The notes: generated by a model from the sequence alone, not told the origin. 64,000 nt of DNA from Pieris napi (GCF_905475465.1 NC_062235.1:7512001-7576000); one strand, 5' to 3'; counted from the stretch's first letter, positions 13,031 through 26,953 are shown. Numbers and translations: made by a program.

Positions 13031-15813
13031 TTATGCTCTCATCAGGACCTTTGCTAGAACTTGATACTAAATCACGGGAGATAAAAGCAATGCCAACGAT
13101 TGCGCAATACAAGAAATTCCAATTCTGAATAGTTACGTAGCATTTGAATGCTCGAATGCTTGAATTCTAAATTGTTACGCTTAGATAAATCTCTTATACT
13201 TGTAACTAGCGACCCTACGTCTTAGCACGGGCAACCATGACCCTTCAAGCTTGAAAAAATTATAACCTAAACCTCATGCAGTAGTTTTTCAGTTTGTTGC
13301 GTACAGACAGACTGATAGACACTGTGAAGGACTTGTTTTTACATAATATAAAAGTTGGCCACATGCACTCCCTGACTTTTTTGTTTGGTTTTATTCAAGC
13401 TTTACAACTTTTCTCTAGAACTCGATCTCGATATTTCAATTCTTTTCGTTTGACCATGATTTCTCCGATTCCCACGAAAAAGACTTTCCATTTCTCGGGT
13501 TAATATACAAATAACGTGGCTATTTGTTGGTCAAACAGTTTTCAAATTCGGTTCAGTAAACCCAGAGATAACCCCTACAACCTCACAAGCTTCTATAATA
13601 TTAATATAGTTACATACTAACGTCTACTATAATGCAAATGATTAAAGAAAGATCTTAGTGGTTGCAATTAATGACTCTCAGAAGTCTGTATGATGTATTC
13701 ATGGTTACACCAAATTCAACCCGATTAAGTTTCTTAGTTTATTTTTTCAAGCAATCATTGAAAGTGAAATAAATAAATTTAATTTATTTATTTGATTACT
13801 GTTTAAAATAAAGATAGAAATATGGTACATCCCGAAGCTTAAGCGATTTCTTTGTTTTAGTTATTAGTTAATCACTTTAAAAAAATTCGCGTTGTGAAAT
13901 ATAATTACAACAACTTTATTTCCAAAATGTTGCAAAAAAGGAACAGTTAAAATCTCCTAATAAAATTTAACAACACGTTTCAAAGTCGTCATGCTCCCAT
14001 AAGTTTTGGCAGAGAAGTTAATGAATTGCACAACGGTAAAACTTTACAGCGAATTATAATTTGCGACATCTTCAAGGTGAATTACCAAACAATAATTTGA
14101 TGTTTGTTTCTAAGCCCGATATTATATGAAAATCAGATGTCAAAAAATACCAACGCAAGACGATGAACAAGCGATCTTATAATGACAATCAAACGACCAC
14201 TCTTCTCTGCTACTTGGCGAGATTTTTAGGGTGACATTCAAATATACAGGAGTGAGACTTAGCAAAAAGTCTCGACTTGCCCGCAAATAAAAAGAATAAT
14301 TTTACAGATCTGCCATATAATTACGCCATTTTTTATATAAAGAAAAGAAATGTGATATTTATTTCATAGAATATTAATCTAACTAAAACTTACCATTATT
14401 GTGAAATTTTAATATATATTTTTAATGGATTAAACGCGAATTAACTTATAATGTACAATCGTACCGCGTAATGCTGTTTTGAACAGCGGAAGATTGCTGT
14501 AAAGTATTCAAAACGTCGTCAAAATAATACATTCGTATTTAAATCTGTTAAAAAAGTTTGTTACGTTTGTTACTCGCAGAATCAAGGACATTAAAATTAA
14601 ACAGTTTCGTTATATTAAGGCTTATTTAATGTACTTATATTTTTAGTTAATGTACTTTTATAATATATTTTTATTCGTGCGCATCTAAGAACTTGTAAAT
14701 TGATTCCTTTTTTAAATAAATACTTTGCCTAAATGTTTCAAGTAGCAACATAAACGTGTATCAATCGTGTAGTACCAACAAAATAATTGATACAATGCTT
14801 GCATTATCAGCAGTTAATATCCATAAAGTTTATAAAAATAGTAGCTATTGTAGGTAAGGCTTTGTATCGCGGACCACATTGTAGATATTCAGGGCATACA
14901 CGTAGTAAATCCGATTATCTTTGTATCTGTTGACACACAAACTGCGCGATGAATATTAAAATGACGGGTGTTGTTTGATTCAGAACATAATTTTGTGGCG
15001 AATTCAATGGGTGAAATGGAAATACGAAAGGTCTTATAGGGGTGTAACTTTGTTGATAAAGCTCTTGACTGGTCTTTGAATTTGCTTATTACGATTAGAT
15101 TTCTCATCTGTTCATAAATGTACTAAAAGCCGCACGAATGTATTGTATTTATGACCTTATCGTACCTTTGTAAATCAATGAACTTTACAATATTTAATCG
15201 CTGAAGGACTACGAATAGGACGATACGGTATTTGGGAAAATTGCCTCTGCATAACAGTAGTATTAGAAGTATAAATTGCCTAACAAAGTCAATGGTTAAG
15301 GAATATTTTATATGCGAAGTTATAGGGTCAAAACATTGCTACTTTAGACATAGTAATATGTATATTTTGACTATAATTTTATTCATTGATTTAAGTTAGG
15401 CATTCCATATAAGGATAGAAGTTAAACAGTAAAAAAATACACCTTAGGGTTTTGAAAGGGTTAATTTTTTATTTTTTTTATTTATTAACACACGAGTACA
15501 CAGCCGTAAAACGTGAACGTGGCTTAATTAATCAAACTGGTCGGTTTATTTTATTTGCGCAACGCCACCAATTACATTTAATTGGCATTTCCCATAGAGT
15601 AAAAATAGCCGAGTCTTAATTAGAAGCTCGAAATAAAATATTGTGTATTTGATCTTGTTAGAACTTAACCTTTTGTCGCTAACTTTCACTGTCGTACGCG
15701 CAAAACCTATTGATAAAGTCTTTAAGAAAATTGCAGACTTCAGAAGTTCTGCAAACTACTTGTCGGTGCACTTGAGTTTTAAAAGGCAAATACTTTATTT
15801 TTAAGTAAGATGA

Positions 15814-15896
15814 TTCGATTGAATCGATTTCTGTATGTATCTATACAGAATTCGATTGAATCGATTTCTGTATGTATCTATACAGAAATCGATTCA
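15814..15896. repeat. 37-bp palindrome-bearing tandem repeat, two full copies plus a partial
   Basis: TTCGATTGAATCGATTTCTG TATGTATCTATACAGAA occurs at 15814-15850 and 15851-15887 with no difference, then ATCGATTCA. Each unit holds ATTCGATTGAATCGAT and CTGTATGTATCTATACAG near-palindromes. Confidence 0.85.
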
Positions 15897-18800
15897 CTTT
15901 TTTATATGAACAATATTAGAACTACATCATTTCATATACCCCATATAATTATTGAGGCTATGTCACGTCACATTGACATACGACTTGAGTACATGTTATT
16001 TATTACACCTCAACATTTTTATATTTCAATACTATGTTTTAGTACAGTACCTACTAATAAGATACCGCCTCTGTTGCTTAGAGTTTTACACTATATAGCG
16101 TCAAACCCTGAGGTCCTAGGTTAGACTTTGTTATTAAAAGAACGCTGATAATAATTCACCTGCCTCATGTTTATGCGATGGCTTTTAGGCGCAGAAACAT
16201 TCACACTATAAACCACGAGAAACTTTCAAAAATGGAATCTATATTTTAAGCCCGATAAACAAAGTAGTTTTTCAATATTGAGGAATTTGAATTTCGAACT
16301 CATTAAACACCCTTAAACGACTATACCCTTAATACTATAAACATGAAATTAATCAAGATAGGCACAGGTAACAAAAGGCTCATATTACATCCCAAGTTTG
16401 TCACACAATTTAACGTGAGTTTCGTAACTAGCCATTGTTCCGATAGCAGTCACCCGCTCTACGTATTGTGAATATTAATTATCGACTCCTCAGAGACAAC
16501 ACCGCTTACTTTTAAGGTAGTGAGGACGTTACATATAAATCATACGCATATTGTGTTATATCAAGAAGATCTATGGTCTAAAGTAGTATTATACTGCCTC
16601 AGTGTAATAATTGTATAATAAAACAAAATACATCGCGACTTTACAATTCTATATGAAAGACTGTGCGTGCGCACATCGAATTCACAAATATTTTTATAAA
16701 TCTTTATTCTTTTATCTTAACGTGTAAATAAATAATACAATTGGTATAGTAAACCTCTTCCGCATTATTTTATTTTATGTTGTTAGCAAGATATTTTGAG
16801 TAGAGTGTAAATACAAATAGCAAAAAGTGGCTTTTAAGTGCTGTTTTCAGAAATATTTATTAAATATGTTGAATCCCGTCAATGCCCGACTGTAAATCAC
16901 ATCACCTTTTGTGGCGCGCTGACGTCCGCCACCGGATGATCTCTACCGGCGCGTCAATTTAATTTATTACGTGTATTTACTGTTTAATTGAATGCAAAAT
17001 TATTTAAAAAAATAAATAAATGCAAACATATTTTCACCTCTTTTGAGCGCATTCTCGCGATTTTGTTTAACCGCGGGTAATATGCGGTGTTTAAAAATTT
17101 ATACAAAAGAAAACAAATATGATTACAAGAAAATACAAATCTAGAATTCCACAAAATAGCAGGTTCAGTTGCTCATCTATTAGCATTTTGATATAATATA
17201 TTTTTGAGATTGTGGAATTTGAATGATAAAAAAACGTAGAATAAAATAGTGTGGCCGTAAGACCTACCCTAGAAAAGCCTAGTAAAAATTAAATCATGGC
17301 TGCTAAACGTGCCTTGTAAAAAGTATTATTAATATCATTACCTCATCTCATGTTTGGAACATCAATACATTAATACTTAAACCTTCGACAAGGAATTAGA
17401 CTAAAACTGAACACCAGCAGATCAATACTGCTACCCCAAAATGTTTCTGTTTAATCAATAAATCATAATGAATGACATGAATGACGTAGGTACGTGAGTG
17501 TTGACGCTCACTGCGGATACAGGATCACAGAATTGATCCCTTTAGGTGATATTTTACTAATATTCATTGGACAGTTATTTAATGTATTAACGATAACTTC
17601 GTGGATTAAGTATTTATGGAATATACTAGATCGTTGACACCTTTCTTATAAGATGAATTTTATTGATATTTTGTTGACACTTAACTAAATCTACGGATTA
17701 TATGTTCCTTTTGAGATGGCTAATGCTTCATAAAGCCAAGAGTCTGATTTAAAACATACACAGTATAGAAGAAAAATATCTTAAAATTTCGTAATATTTT
17801 TCAGCTACATATGAAGACATAATTCTATAACGTAACAAGTAGATACAAATAATTAATATTCAACACTAACAATATACAATTGCAATTCCAATCAGCATAA
17901 TTCGATCGTAATCAATAAACATATACCCCAACCTTGCGTATGTAGGTCTCTCGCATAACGCCTACCAAATTGACCGCACACATCAAATATGCAGTCAACA
18001 ATGCACCTAGGTATTGCATTGGCACACTTCGTAATCACATCGTAACTAATTATCGTAACACCAATAAAGATCAGAACACGCTAGAACAGCTGTACTGAAT
18101 TCTTGTTAAAGTCTTGACGCCTTAGTTATGCTCTAAATCAATTGAGATGTTCACAAACATCTGTCTGTTTGACATATATTGGTAACAAATTTCTTTTAAC
18201 ATTCTCGAAAGCTAGAAAATTGTAAGCGCTTATCCTATAGAGCTTATATTGTGCTGAATGAGCTTTATCAACGTTATAAACAATAAGAAACGTAGAAATC
18301 TTACACAACATCTGTGTGAAGCACCATTGAGTTACAACAAAATTCGAATACATTGATAATAAATATGTAGAAGAACGAAGTAAATCTGTGTCCGTCTACT
18401 ATGAAAAGATTCAGCTGACACCAAGAAATCAATTATTTAAATGAATCTGACATACCGGAATCGCCGAAGCGAAAATCGAATCGTGCGTAGCCTACACCAG
18501 TGCGCTCGATTACAGTCAAAAGATCTCGGCACAATATGCATGACCCAATGCTGCTAGTTTAATATTCAAGTGTCGCCCGTCCGAGGCGCACGCTTGCTGT
18601 AATAAAAGCACGCTTCGACGCTTAACGAGCTCTAGACCGATGAGTTCCTTCGTATTTCAAACAAGGCGACCCCGTACGTGACCGCTGCCATCTTAATTTC
18701 TGCACTAACTGTGAGATTGCGAGTTATGATCCTTGTTAATACCTCTGTCAAAGTGACGTCAGCGCGATAAGCCCTGATAGAGACAGTGACGAGCTTGCTA

Positions 18801-19959
18801 CAAGAGCTTAAAACACGTTTGTCTCCTGTCTAGTCTTGACATTAATATTCGGCTTTATTATCAAAATATTTTAAATATAATATTAAATTTTTAAATTCTA
18901 AATAGCAACAACGTATCGTGATCGTAATAATGGGGCTTACGATAGTGTTATAAATTCTAAACTCATTAAAAATAATTAATACAAAATTAATGAAACCGGT
19001 AATGAAACTGCAAATTACTAGGAAATATTTTTACAATGATAAATTTAAGAATTCCAAACATTTGTTCTCTGTATCAAATTTCTTTCAAAGGCTCATTAAT
19101 TAATATCAGAATATAAATTGTCCTAAAATTTCTTTGCGTGACAAGCATTCAAAATTATACGGCTTTATAATTTTAATTATGGTAACAATAGAGCTAATTC
19201 TGCGTCTTGCTGCTAGTTATTGCTCAAAAAGTATCAGATACCAGGCGATCGCAAAATGGATACTCTGAGCAGTTTCCAAGTTAAACTCGTAGACTGCAAA
19301 GAAACTTATCAGCAATCGAGGAGCCATTGATTGTGCACAAAGAGCCTTTCGTCTCGCGACATTCGAGTTCGATTTTCCACTCACAATGCGGGCTTCGTTT
19401 TTAGTATTGCATTCCATATAGTTCCGCGGCTCATTCGATCTCAATTCGCATTGTTCCGCTAAGCTGATGATATACCCCTCTACCACGACTTACTGCAACT
19501 ATTCATCAAGATTAACAAATTTTTAAGCGACCCTTATGACAAATATCATTGAATTATTACATTGTTCGAATTCATAAAGCTTTAGAACCACTTTGGCCAC
19601 CGGCCAAGTACTGCACAAAGCACAGTAAATACGTACTTCTATGGCTATTCTTAATTACTTCACTCCTATTACGAAAATTCTAGCACATACTAACGCAATT
19701 GGTGGAGCGGTGCGTCAATTTACAACTTTGTTATATATTTTCTTAGGGAATTTGCTTCGTTTCGATTACAATTTCAAGCATATTACGTGTTCATTACTTT
19801 TTAAACCGTTTAATTTAACCAGAGTAGCGTTCTATTTAAATTTCAACTCTTTAACTGTAAATAATTTTTAAATTTACTTACATATAAATCTAAGTATTAC
19901 TACTAAGCAGTTACTTGACATCTTTAATGATAGCTTACATGTTATAGTGCAAATAATGC

Positions 19960-20345
19960 ATATGAAGTGCATTTGTATCTCAACCGCATTTACCATAGAA
20001 AGTGTTCAGAGGAGTTGTTCAGTCTAATACCTGCAGCTGAGTTTCATTATCGGACGTCAAGGCAAAATGCAAAATACCATCTGTATCACCTCGACGTCCG
20101 TCGTTCCACAACTGAGCGTTTTCTAAGGCAGTTTTTGCCGCGCACCACCACTATGTGGAACCAGCTGCCCTCTGAAGTATTTCCGAACCAATTCGACCTA
20201 GGGTCCTTCGAGAAAAGATATATATTCTTGAAAGGCCGGCAACGCACTTGCGAGCCTTCTGGCAATGTGAGAGTCCATGGGCGGCGGTATCACTTTACAT
20301 CAGGTGAGCCTCCTGACCGTTTGCCTCCTATTACATAAAAAAAAC
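19960..20345 (+). pseudogene. 3' fragment of a non-LTR retrotransposon, reverse-transcriptase C-terminus
   Basis: The frame reads ...CSEELFSLIPAAEFHYRTSRQ, then YHLDVRRSTTERFLRQFLPRTTTMWNQLP, VFPNQFDLGSFEKR and a 3' segment ending GEPPDRLPPIT before a short A run. This is the familiar C-terminal end of a reverse transcriptase abundant in Lepidoptera (CR1/Jockey-like; clade uncertain). Related fragments are at 6065-6310, 50330-50480 and 62178-62622. Only the end of the protein is left, typical of 5'-truncated insertion. Confidence 0.7.
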
Positions 20346-21090
20346 ATGAGCCGTAAAAACCTTACCAGTGCATCTTTGTACGGTTTTACTTTCTATCCTA
20401 TCATGTTAATATAAAACAGTATATCTGTGGTTAATAAGCTACATATTTCTAATAATAATAATATTAATAAGACGTATAAACCTAAATTCTCCTAATATAT
20501 TTTTCATCTAGAATTTGTAAATGTGAATAAGAAACGATTCGTGTACGATATTTTTGTCTTAAATTCAACCTTCTTACTGTACTAGAATCAATTTTACGCT
20601 AATTATCAAATTCGTTGTCATAATAAACGTGATAATTAACTTGTCAGTGTCAGCTCACACACATACACACGGCAGAGTTTAAAACATATATAACGCAATA
20701 AAGGTTATTTGTATAAAGTACTTTAAAAGGCAAAAAATACACCTTGAAATACAAAGTAATTCAAACTGTGGTCACAACTTTAATAATGGCAAGTGAATTT
20801 AAATCACCACTACATTAATTTAAATAATCTCCATCCGTAGTGTTGAAAATACTTCTTTTCGTGGGAATTCAACTTTAGTCTCGGTCGATTTTAATGAGAA
20901 CTATTTTACTTAGCACAGTTTTTCTGTAGCGGTTTCAATAAGAAGTATACCTACGTATTAGATAATATTACAATTATATATGAATAATAGAAATAAATAT
21001 CATAGTATACATATCATATCGAAGAACATTAAGATTTTTATAAAAAGTAACTTTTTTGTTTACAAACAAATGATGTTGTGTCGATTAAAG

Positions 21091-21179
21091 ATGCCTTGTG
21101 TCCCGTCCTGGCCAATTTGTCTGGGAATCGAATACATTTTCCGGTTTATATGCTAGACGGGAGCGAAGACACCGTGGCC
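21091..21179 (+). CDS. Weak candidate coding exon, plus strand, unidentified
   Basis: Between AAAG (21090) and a strong donor GCC|GTAAGT (21180) lies an 89-bp open stretch. In frame it reads LCPVLANLSGN then RIHFPVYMLDGSEDTVA, with the frame also open some way upstream. The donor and protein-like text are suggestive. I do not recognise the protein, and no partner exon was found. It may equally be a piece of a dispersed repeat. Confidence 0.22.
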
Positions 21180-24100
21180 GTAAGTAATATTAATAATAAA
21201 ATATATAATTGCAATACTATAATATAAAAACACAAAAAATAACCACGTAGGTGCGGGCTGCGGGCGGCTTCTTTTCTTGGCTTTGTAAAATAAATTACAA
21301 AACTCCCTCATATTTAATATTACTAATGATAATGTAATTATGTAATAACCAAATGTAATTAAATTTGTTGCTATTTAATGAAAGTCCACGAAAGTTTCCA
21401 GATATGAAGTTACCTCGGCAGGTGAAAGGTTTATAAACGAAACATCAGTCAAGCGTTACCTAAAAATTGTTTGAAAGCCCCAACACGCTCTCGTCAAAAA
21501 GCCAAAATCGACCAACAAATTCAATTAAAACTTCTTCACGAGTAACCCAAACCGACCAACGTTAGATTAATTATTACAAAGGAACCTCTTTATAACGTCA
21601 GACAAACAAGATTCCAACTAGACAAAAGCTGGAACGTAAACGGCAATCGTTCATTCAAGCTGAAACCTGCAAAACTATCTTTCCTTTTTCTCCTTTTATC
21701 AGTGAAGAGTCTGTCTCTGTCACTCGGAGAGGGAAATGCGGGAGCTATTTGTTTTTACAGTCGAGCGCCGACGAACAAATTAGGTGGACAAACTGTTGAA
21801 GCGGTTGAGGTGTCTATATTCTACTCGATGTGAATTCTCTTAAATCGTTTTAGTGCACCACAAGTGAGCTAATAATTTCCACTTCAATTTCAATAGGAAC
21901 TTGCATTCACCCCACGTATTATTTAAATTCTACGGTCAACAATGTGAATAATATTTAATTTTTGGTTCGTAGAGTTCAGCAACTTCCTGCAATTTCCGAG
22001 TGAATATGATATTTGCGTTTTGATAAATAAATAATGAGAACATCATAACATATTTGCAAACTATAAAATATAACGTAATCAGTCGCATGTAAAGAGAAAC
22101 TTGTAATAATACCGCAAGTAACTAGAACCTTATTGGAAACCTAAGATGTTATACAATATTTTAGTCTCGATCAAAACAACTAGTTATGTTTGTAATTTGA
22201 CAGGTTAAAAATGCGATACGATTACCAAATAGTAGAGGACATTATCTATTGCAGTAAAATACCATATAAATATCAATTTCCAATTATATTCTGTATCATT
22301 GTAATTTATCTGTAGCCGTTCTTACTGGAAGTATTAATATATTTATTTGTACGAGTTAGACAAGGTTTCAGGAACTCTTACAAGTGAGTCTTCGCGTGCC
22401 CACTGATACTTGAACAATGCAAATCTGTAGACCGATCTTCCAACGAGTCTAGGCTACCATACATTTTCTTTATAAAAAAATATATTTAACAAGGTCCCTA
22501 CGTCATAATAGTCAAATTACGGTAACATATATAATAATTGCGACAAAACTACTTCCCTCGCTAATTCGTTATTGTTAGATAAGCATTTCCTTTTAAAAAG
22601 ATAGACAGGTATTTTCCCTTTCAACGGAGAATTTTATAAAAACTAGAACTACAAGTTATTCAGGTTTCACCGTCGATATATTGCTTTAGTTCTGTTTATA
22701 AGGAGTAAATCCAGTTATCTAAGCGGACAAATTGCTGGACATAAATGCGGAAGTATTAAATATAGTTGACATAACATCAAAAGTTGACCTAATTAACTAT
22801 TTGACTTTTTAAAAAGTTTCTGAACATTTTTGTTTTTAAGAAACTGCATGTGTATTATAAAATCTGCTGCGATATAGGCTAGACACATTTTATGTCTATA
22901 TTATACAGCCCTAGGCATATCAATCCTATGGATTAAGCAAGGTGCGTTACCAAGTAAGCTGCAAATGCGTTGAATAATTTAGTAAATGTGAATCATCTTT
23001 GTGTAATTTAATCTCAAAGTACGAATACGAGGAAAATTTCCATTTTAAAATCAGAACGTCAGATGCGCCTATATTAACATTCTATTTTAAAAAAGATGAC
23101 AATATAATCGTAGATGAAGGCCTTTCAGACGAGAAACCTATTCAGTCGGAAAAAAGCGCTGAAATATCGCTCATACAAAGAGCTGAAAAAACATAAAAGC
23201 TGTAAGGAATATAAAGTATAAGTGAAACAGACAGACGTGGCCGGCGCCAGACTCGTCGGCGCCATCTACCCCGTCGCCCGACGTTGTTACCTCGTCCTTG
23301 CAACCGACTTATAACTTATACCATAGCTATTACTAACTACAAAAACTTTTTACAAAATATGTATTGGGATCTGCATGCTCAACTGTTACATAAGAGTCAA
23401 GTTTTTTTTTAAACATATTGAAAGTTATTGTCTCTGGTTTACGTAAATAAAAGTTATTAAAGTATTAGGACCTCAACGTAACGTTATTTACCACTACTGC
23501 TGATTAAGTACACGTTTATATCCATTAAAAATGTTAATTTGATGTTCATAGGTGAATTGAGCTATTCTTTTCCTTGTAACATGTGGTATTTATTATTGAA
23601 TTAATTCTTATAATTTAGTTTTGCACCTGTTGTACTTAGGTTGGCAAAGCAATTAGCTTAAATACATTATAATAGACCTAGAGTAAGATAACTAAAACAG
23701 TTTTTGTTAGTAAAAACTATTTAATAATTTATATAATTATAAAAGTAAACCAATAATAAATTAATACATCGGACTCGTAAATAAATCTCATTTCCAAATA
23801 TCGCAACGTTTTTCTCCGCAAACTAAAATTTAGTTTACGTAGGTACTTTTCAATTAACCTAGGCAATTTGTTCAAATCGAAAACCAATTTAGCTTTTAAA
23901 TTACCAGCTGACTCGACATAAAACCGTACATTTTAATTAATTAGAATAACCGTAAATTCCACAATGCATTAAAATTATATTTACTATCAATTATAATAGG
24001 CGTTCCTCATTTAACACTATTTTCCTTTTACTAAGAACTTCTAACGTCCTTATAAGAACACAGTCTAAACAATATTTATTTACGTATATTAAACAATTGT

Positions 24101-24490
24101 TTAAAATAAATAAGTTGACAACTTAAATGTAAAACTATGGGTCCTATTCAGAGCTTATTTACGTATAAGATTAACAACATTTATGACAAATGTTGTAATG
24201 CATAATAGTTGCAATAAGGAAGTAATTAACGAGACGGAATTAGTCTATATGTACAAATATTTTCGATAAGTTACACATACCTAATAAATCAGTGTTTTAA
24301 GTTATATTAACATACTTAAAACTCACTTTTAGGATAGGTATACGATACAAAATATATTTACAGTTTATAAACTGTAATTCGTAAAAAAAATATTTTTATT
24401 TATATTTGTTGTAATGCAAGTTTTTTAACTGCCTTTACACGTCATAAAAGAACAAATAAAACAAAATATTCTACTTATGATTATTATCAA

Positions 24491-24745
24491 GCAGTGTTGG
24501 CCTAGTGGCTTCAGCATGGGACTCTCATCCCTGAGTTCGTGGTTCCGATTACCAATGGATTTAATATTCGCTTGAACGGTAAAGGAAAACATCGTGAAGA
24601 ACCGACTGGCCTTAGACCCAAAGAGTTAACGGCGTGCGTCAGGCACAGAAGGCTGATCACCTACTTGCCTATTAGATTAACAAATGATCATGAAACAGAT
24701 ACAGAAATCTGAGACCCCACCCCCCCAAAAAGGTAGCGCCATTGT
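24491..24745 (+). repeat. tRNA-derived SINE
   Basis: The head GCAGTGTTGGCCTAGTGGCT carries an A-box-like TGGCCTAGTGGC and, 30-40 bp on, a B-box-like GTGGTTCCGATTAC. The body (ACATCGTGAAGAACC, GGCGTGCGTCAGGCACAGAA) and the end (CCAAAAAGGTAGCGCCA) follow Lepidopteran tRNA-headed SINEs. A second copy is at 39918-40125. Confidence 0.6.
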
Positions 24746-25218
24746 TTTTTTAATGATTGCTATCCAAAGCTTAAAAGCAAGCAACGAGTAAGAACAAACT
24801 TCTACAACAACCTTACTATACATGTGACCTGGGTTTTAATCAGTGCGGTAATTATATTGCGCAATTAAGTTGTATCCGAGAAGTGACAGGTATGAAACAT
24901 TAATATTGTGGCCCACACTTTGTTATTCAAACTGAATTCGCATATGTTTAGTCTAGACTTTAAATATGTATAATTTATGTTCGTCGCGGCTTTAAGCGGG
25001 GTTTTGGCTCCCACTATTGTTCACACACGAATAACTTGTGACAATGATAAGCTTGACGATGAATTATGTGATGATAAACCGGCGCTAAATTAGTTATTAC
25101 TGAGTTTTAAATGACCGTAAGTAATTTTGTAGTCTTAAGTCTCTAGTCTATACTAAAGAACTTGTTCAAAAAGTTCTTCCTGGCTGATAAAAAAGTCTAA
25201 CCATTTTGTTCTTATTAA

Positions 25219-25486
25219 TCTATACGTTATATATACAAATGTTATGTTGGTATGTGTACGCTTCAAAAACTCAAAAAGTTCCGCACCGATCGAGCTGAAA
25301 TTTTAGCATGATATATAATCCGTATCAAGGATTGTTTTTATTTATTTTTTTTGTTTTTATTTTTCTATTTTTTCCCACAAGTATTGCAAAATTAAAGTTA
25401 TATGTATTCTTTGTATTGTTTCTCATTTCTCAACCATTCAATCACAATGTGCGTGATACGTGCGAAGCGTGGCAGGGTACAGCTAG
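25219..25486 (+). mobile_element. Small non-autonomous Helitron-like element
   Basis: It starts TCTATACGTTATAT after a host A and ends GGTACAGCTAG before a host T, fitting the Helitron rule of 5' TC, 3' CTRR and insertion between A and T. A short GC-rich inverted pair (GTGCGTGATACG...TGCGAAGC) precedes the 3' end, as in Lepidopteran Helitrons, and internal text such as CCGATCGAGCTGAAATTTT is like their common body. No Rep/helicase coding is present. Identification rests on termini and familiarity, not on a search. Confidence 0.55.
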
Positions 25487-26503
25487 TAATAGAATAAAAA
25501 CGAACAAGAGTGTCAACGTTTTCAAAACTCGACGAAAAACGAGATCCTAAGAGCGTTTCTAATATATGTAGTAACTTACATCCATGGTTTTTATAAATAT
25601 AACAGAATCACTGGATCACTATAATATATGCATATCTTAAATTACCTGTCGAAATCGCGTGTCAAATTTGTGACATTGTAATATAAGAAATTCAGCAAGT
25701 CATAAACTCAAGTATTCATTAAATTCGCTACTATGACATGCACAAACTTTGTGCGCGTTCTAAGAGATGGAAACGTGCAAGGCTAATATAACCTAATATG
25801 AATAAAGGACAAGTCCCGAGCGGCTCAACTTAGTATACATAGCAATGTAGTCGCTTGAATGATTGCATCCATGAGCCAAAGGCTCTTGCCCATAATCTCA
25901 CCCCTTGCTTAGTGCATGAGTTCACATCAAAGAGATGCACTATTACTTCAGACGCGTTACATACGCCGTTGTAAGGATACGCAAACTTCATTACCGACTT
26001 CACAAACAATTTTAATGATCAGTTAGACATGTTTCGATAGCGCCAAATATCGATAAACATTTCAGTCGATTTAACCACAATTGTTGCAATAAGAGCTAAT
26101 ATATTACAATAGCTGTGACTGTGAATAATGTTACGCTTTCCAGTAGCAGCCAGTCGCGATGAATTTCCTTTTATTGTGTTAGTGAATGCTTATTGTATAT
26201 CTGAACGTTTTCCTATTGAAACGGGGTACGGCGCCGCGCCTCTAAGCTATTACTTAACAATTGTTCGATGACAAATTGCTAAAGCGATACATTAAGTCCT
26301 CTGCGATACAACTTTAGAGCCATTATAGTTTCTATTGTTAAATCATGACCAGCTGAAAGTTGAATTAAAAAAATTCCTAGAGAAATATGCAAGCTAAACT
26401 TTTGGAGAAAACATGCCAACTTGTCTGGCTGCCTTTACGTGTGAAGCAAACCTATTAAGACTTTATTAAGTATCTATTTAAAATAATAAACGCCACTGCA
26501 TAC
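25487..26503. other. Intron following the probable couch potato exon
   Basis: This is directly downstream of the donor at 26503-26502 on the minus strand. No coding or repeat recognised. Confidence 0.5.
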
Positions 26504-26953
26504 CTCTTCCTCTGTAGTAGCCGTATTCACGGAGTCCATGCTCTGGCACAGGGCGAGCTCCATGTTCTTATGATGCGGAGAAGCGGCCCGCGGCGATGGC
26601 TGCTGCGGCGGCACCAGCGCGCCTTGATTCGCTCCTCCCGCCGACTGCGCTCCTGCGCCACCCGACCCCACTGGGCTCTGCGCCGCCTGGAGGTTCTGCA
26701 GGTTTTGTAGCGACTGATGGGCCAGATTCAGTTGATGCTGTTGCGCGATGCTTTGCTGCACTTTGATGTGCTGCTGCACCGCAAGTTGATGTATGGGGTG
26801 AATGGCGGGAGGCGCGGTTGGATAAGGGGGGGAGAGACGCTGACGCTTCGCTTGCGCGGTCTGAAGCGCTTCGTGCAGCCTCTTGACCGGGAGGGGGCTC
26901 TGGCCGAGGTTATCCACGGCGGAGGCGGGGCGTGCCGGCCGAGTCGCGGGACT
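26504..26953 (-). CDS. cpo: Internal coding exon, probable couch potato / RBPMS-family RNA-binding protein (partial gene)
   Basis: The minus-strand frame is open across 150 codons between a possible acceptor (TTGCCAG, just above 26953) and a clear donor (GAG|GTATGC, last exon base 26504), so the exon is phase 0 at both ends. The encoded stretch has a basic KRLHEALQ...AKRQRLSPP segment resembling a nuclear localisation signal, a His/Gln-rich tract, a Gly/Ala-rich tract, a Pro/Ser tract, and ends MDSVNTATTEEE. In RBPMS and insect couch potato proteins an EEE sequence directly precedes the RNA-recognition motif (VRTLFVSGLP), which would start in the next exon. Those proteins bind RNA in nervous and other tissues. 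The frame has no ATG, only a GTG at 26917, and reaches a stop at 26996-26998, so at least one upstream exon is expected. I did not find the RRM exon between 1 and 26503; it may lie beyond the left edge. Exon call is firm; gene identity rests on the C-terminal motif and remembered family structure. Confidence 0.62.

Larger units (their letters stand above)
10345..25218. other. Non-coding, probably intronic
   Basis: Repeats listed separately lie at 12640-13030, 15814-15896, 19960-20345 and 24491-24745. GC-richer islands without a recognisable gene stand out at 11120-11470, 16900-16955, 18460-18820, 19200-19490 and 23235-23300; these might be conserved regulatory DNA. Frames crossing them (for example 11218-11496 and 19217-19486) do not resemble proteins. 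Confidence 0.45.

Noticed and set aside
19217..19486. 89-codon minus-strand frame
   Set aside because: Protein text is not family-like and no flanking splice sites fit.
22978..23196. Frame ending ...SDEKPIQSEKSAEISLIQRAEKT
   Set aside because: Starts at a TTG with no ATG, has no convincing acceptor, and no family is recognised. Possible old transposon piece, too weak to list.
23220..23310. GC-rich block with GGCGCC repeats, considered as a missing couch potato exon
   Set aside because: No frame encodes RRM motifs such as LFVSGLP. Only about 80 bp stands out.
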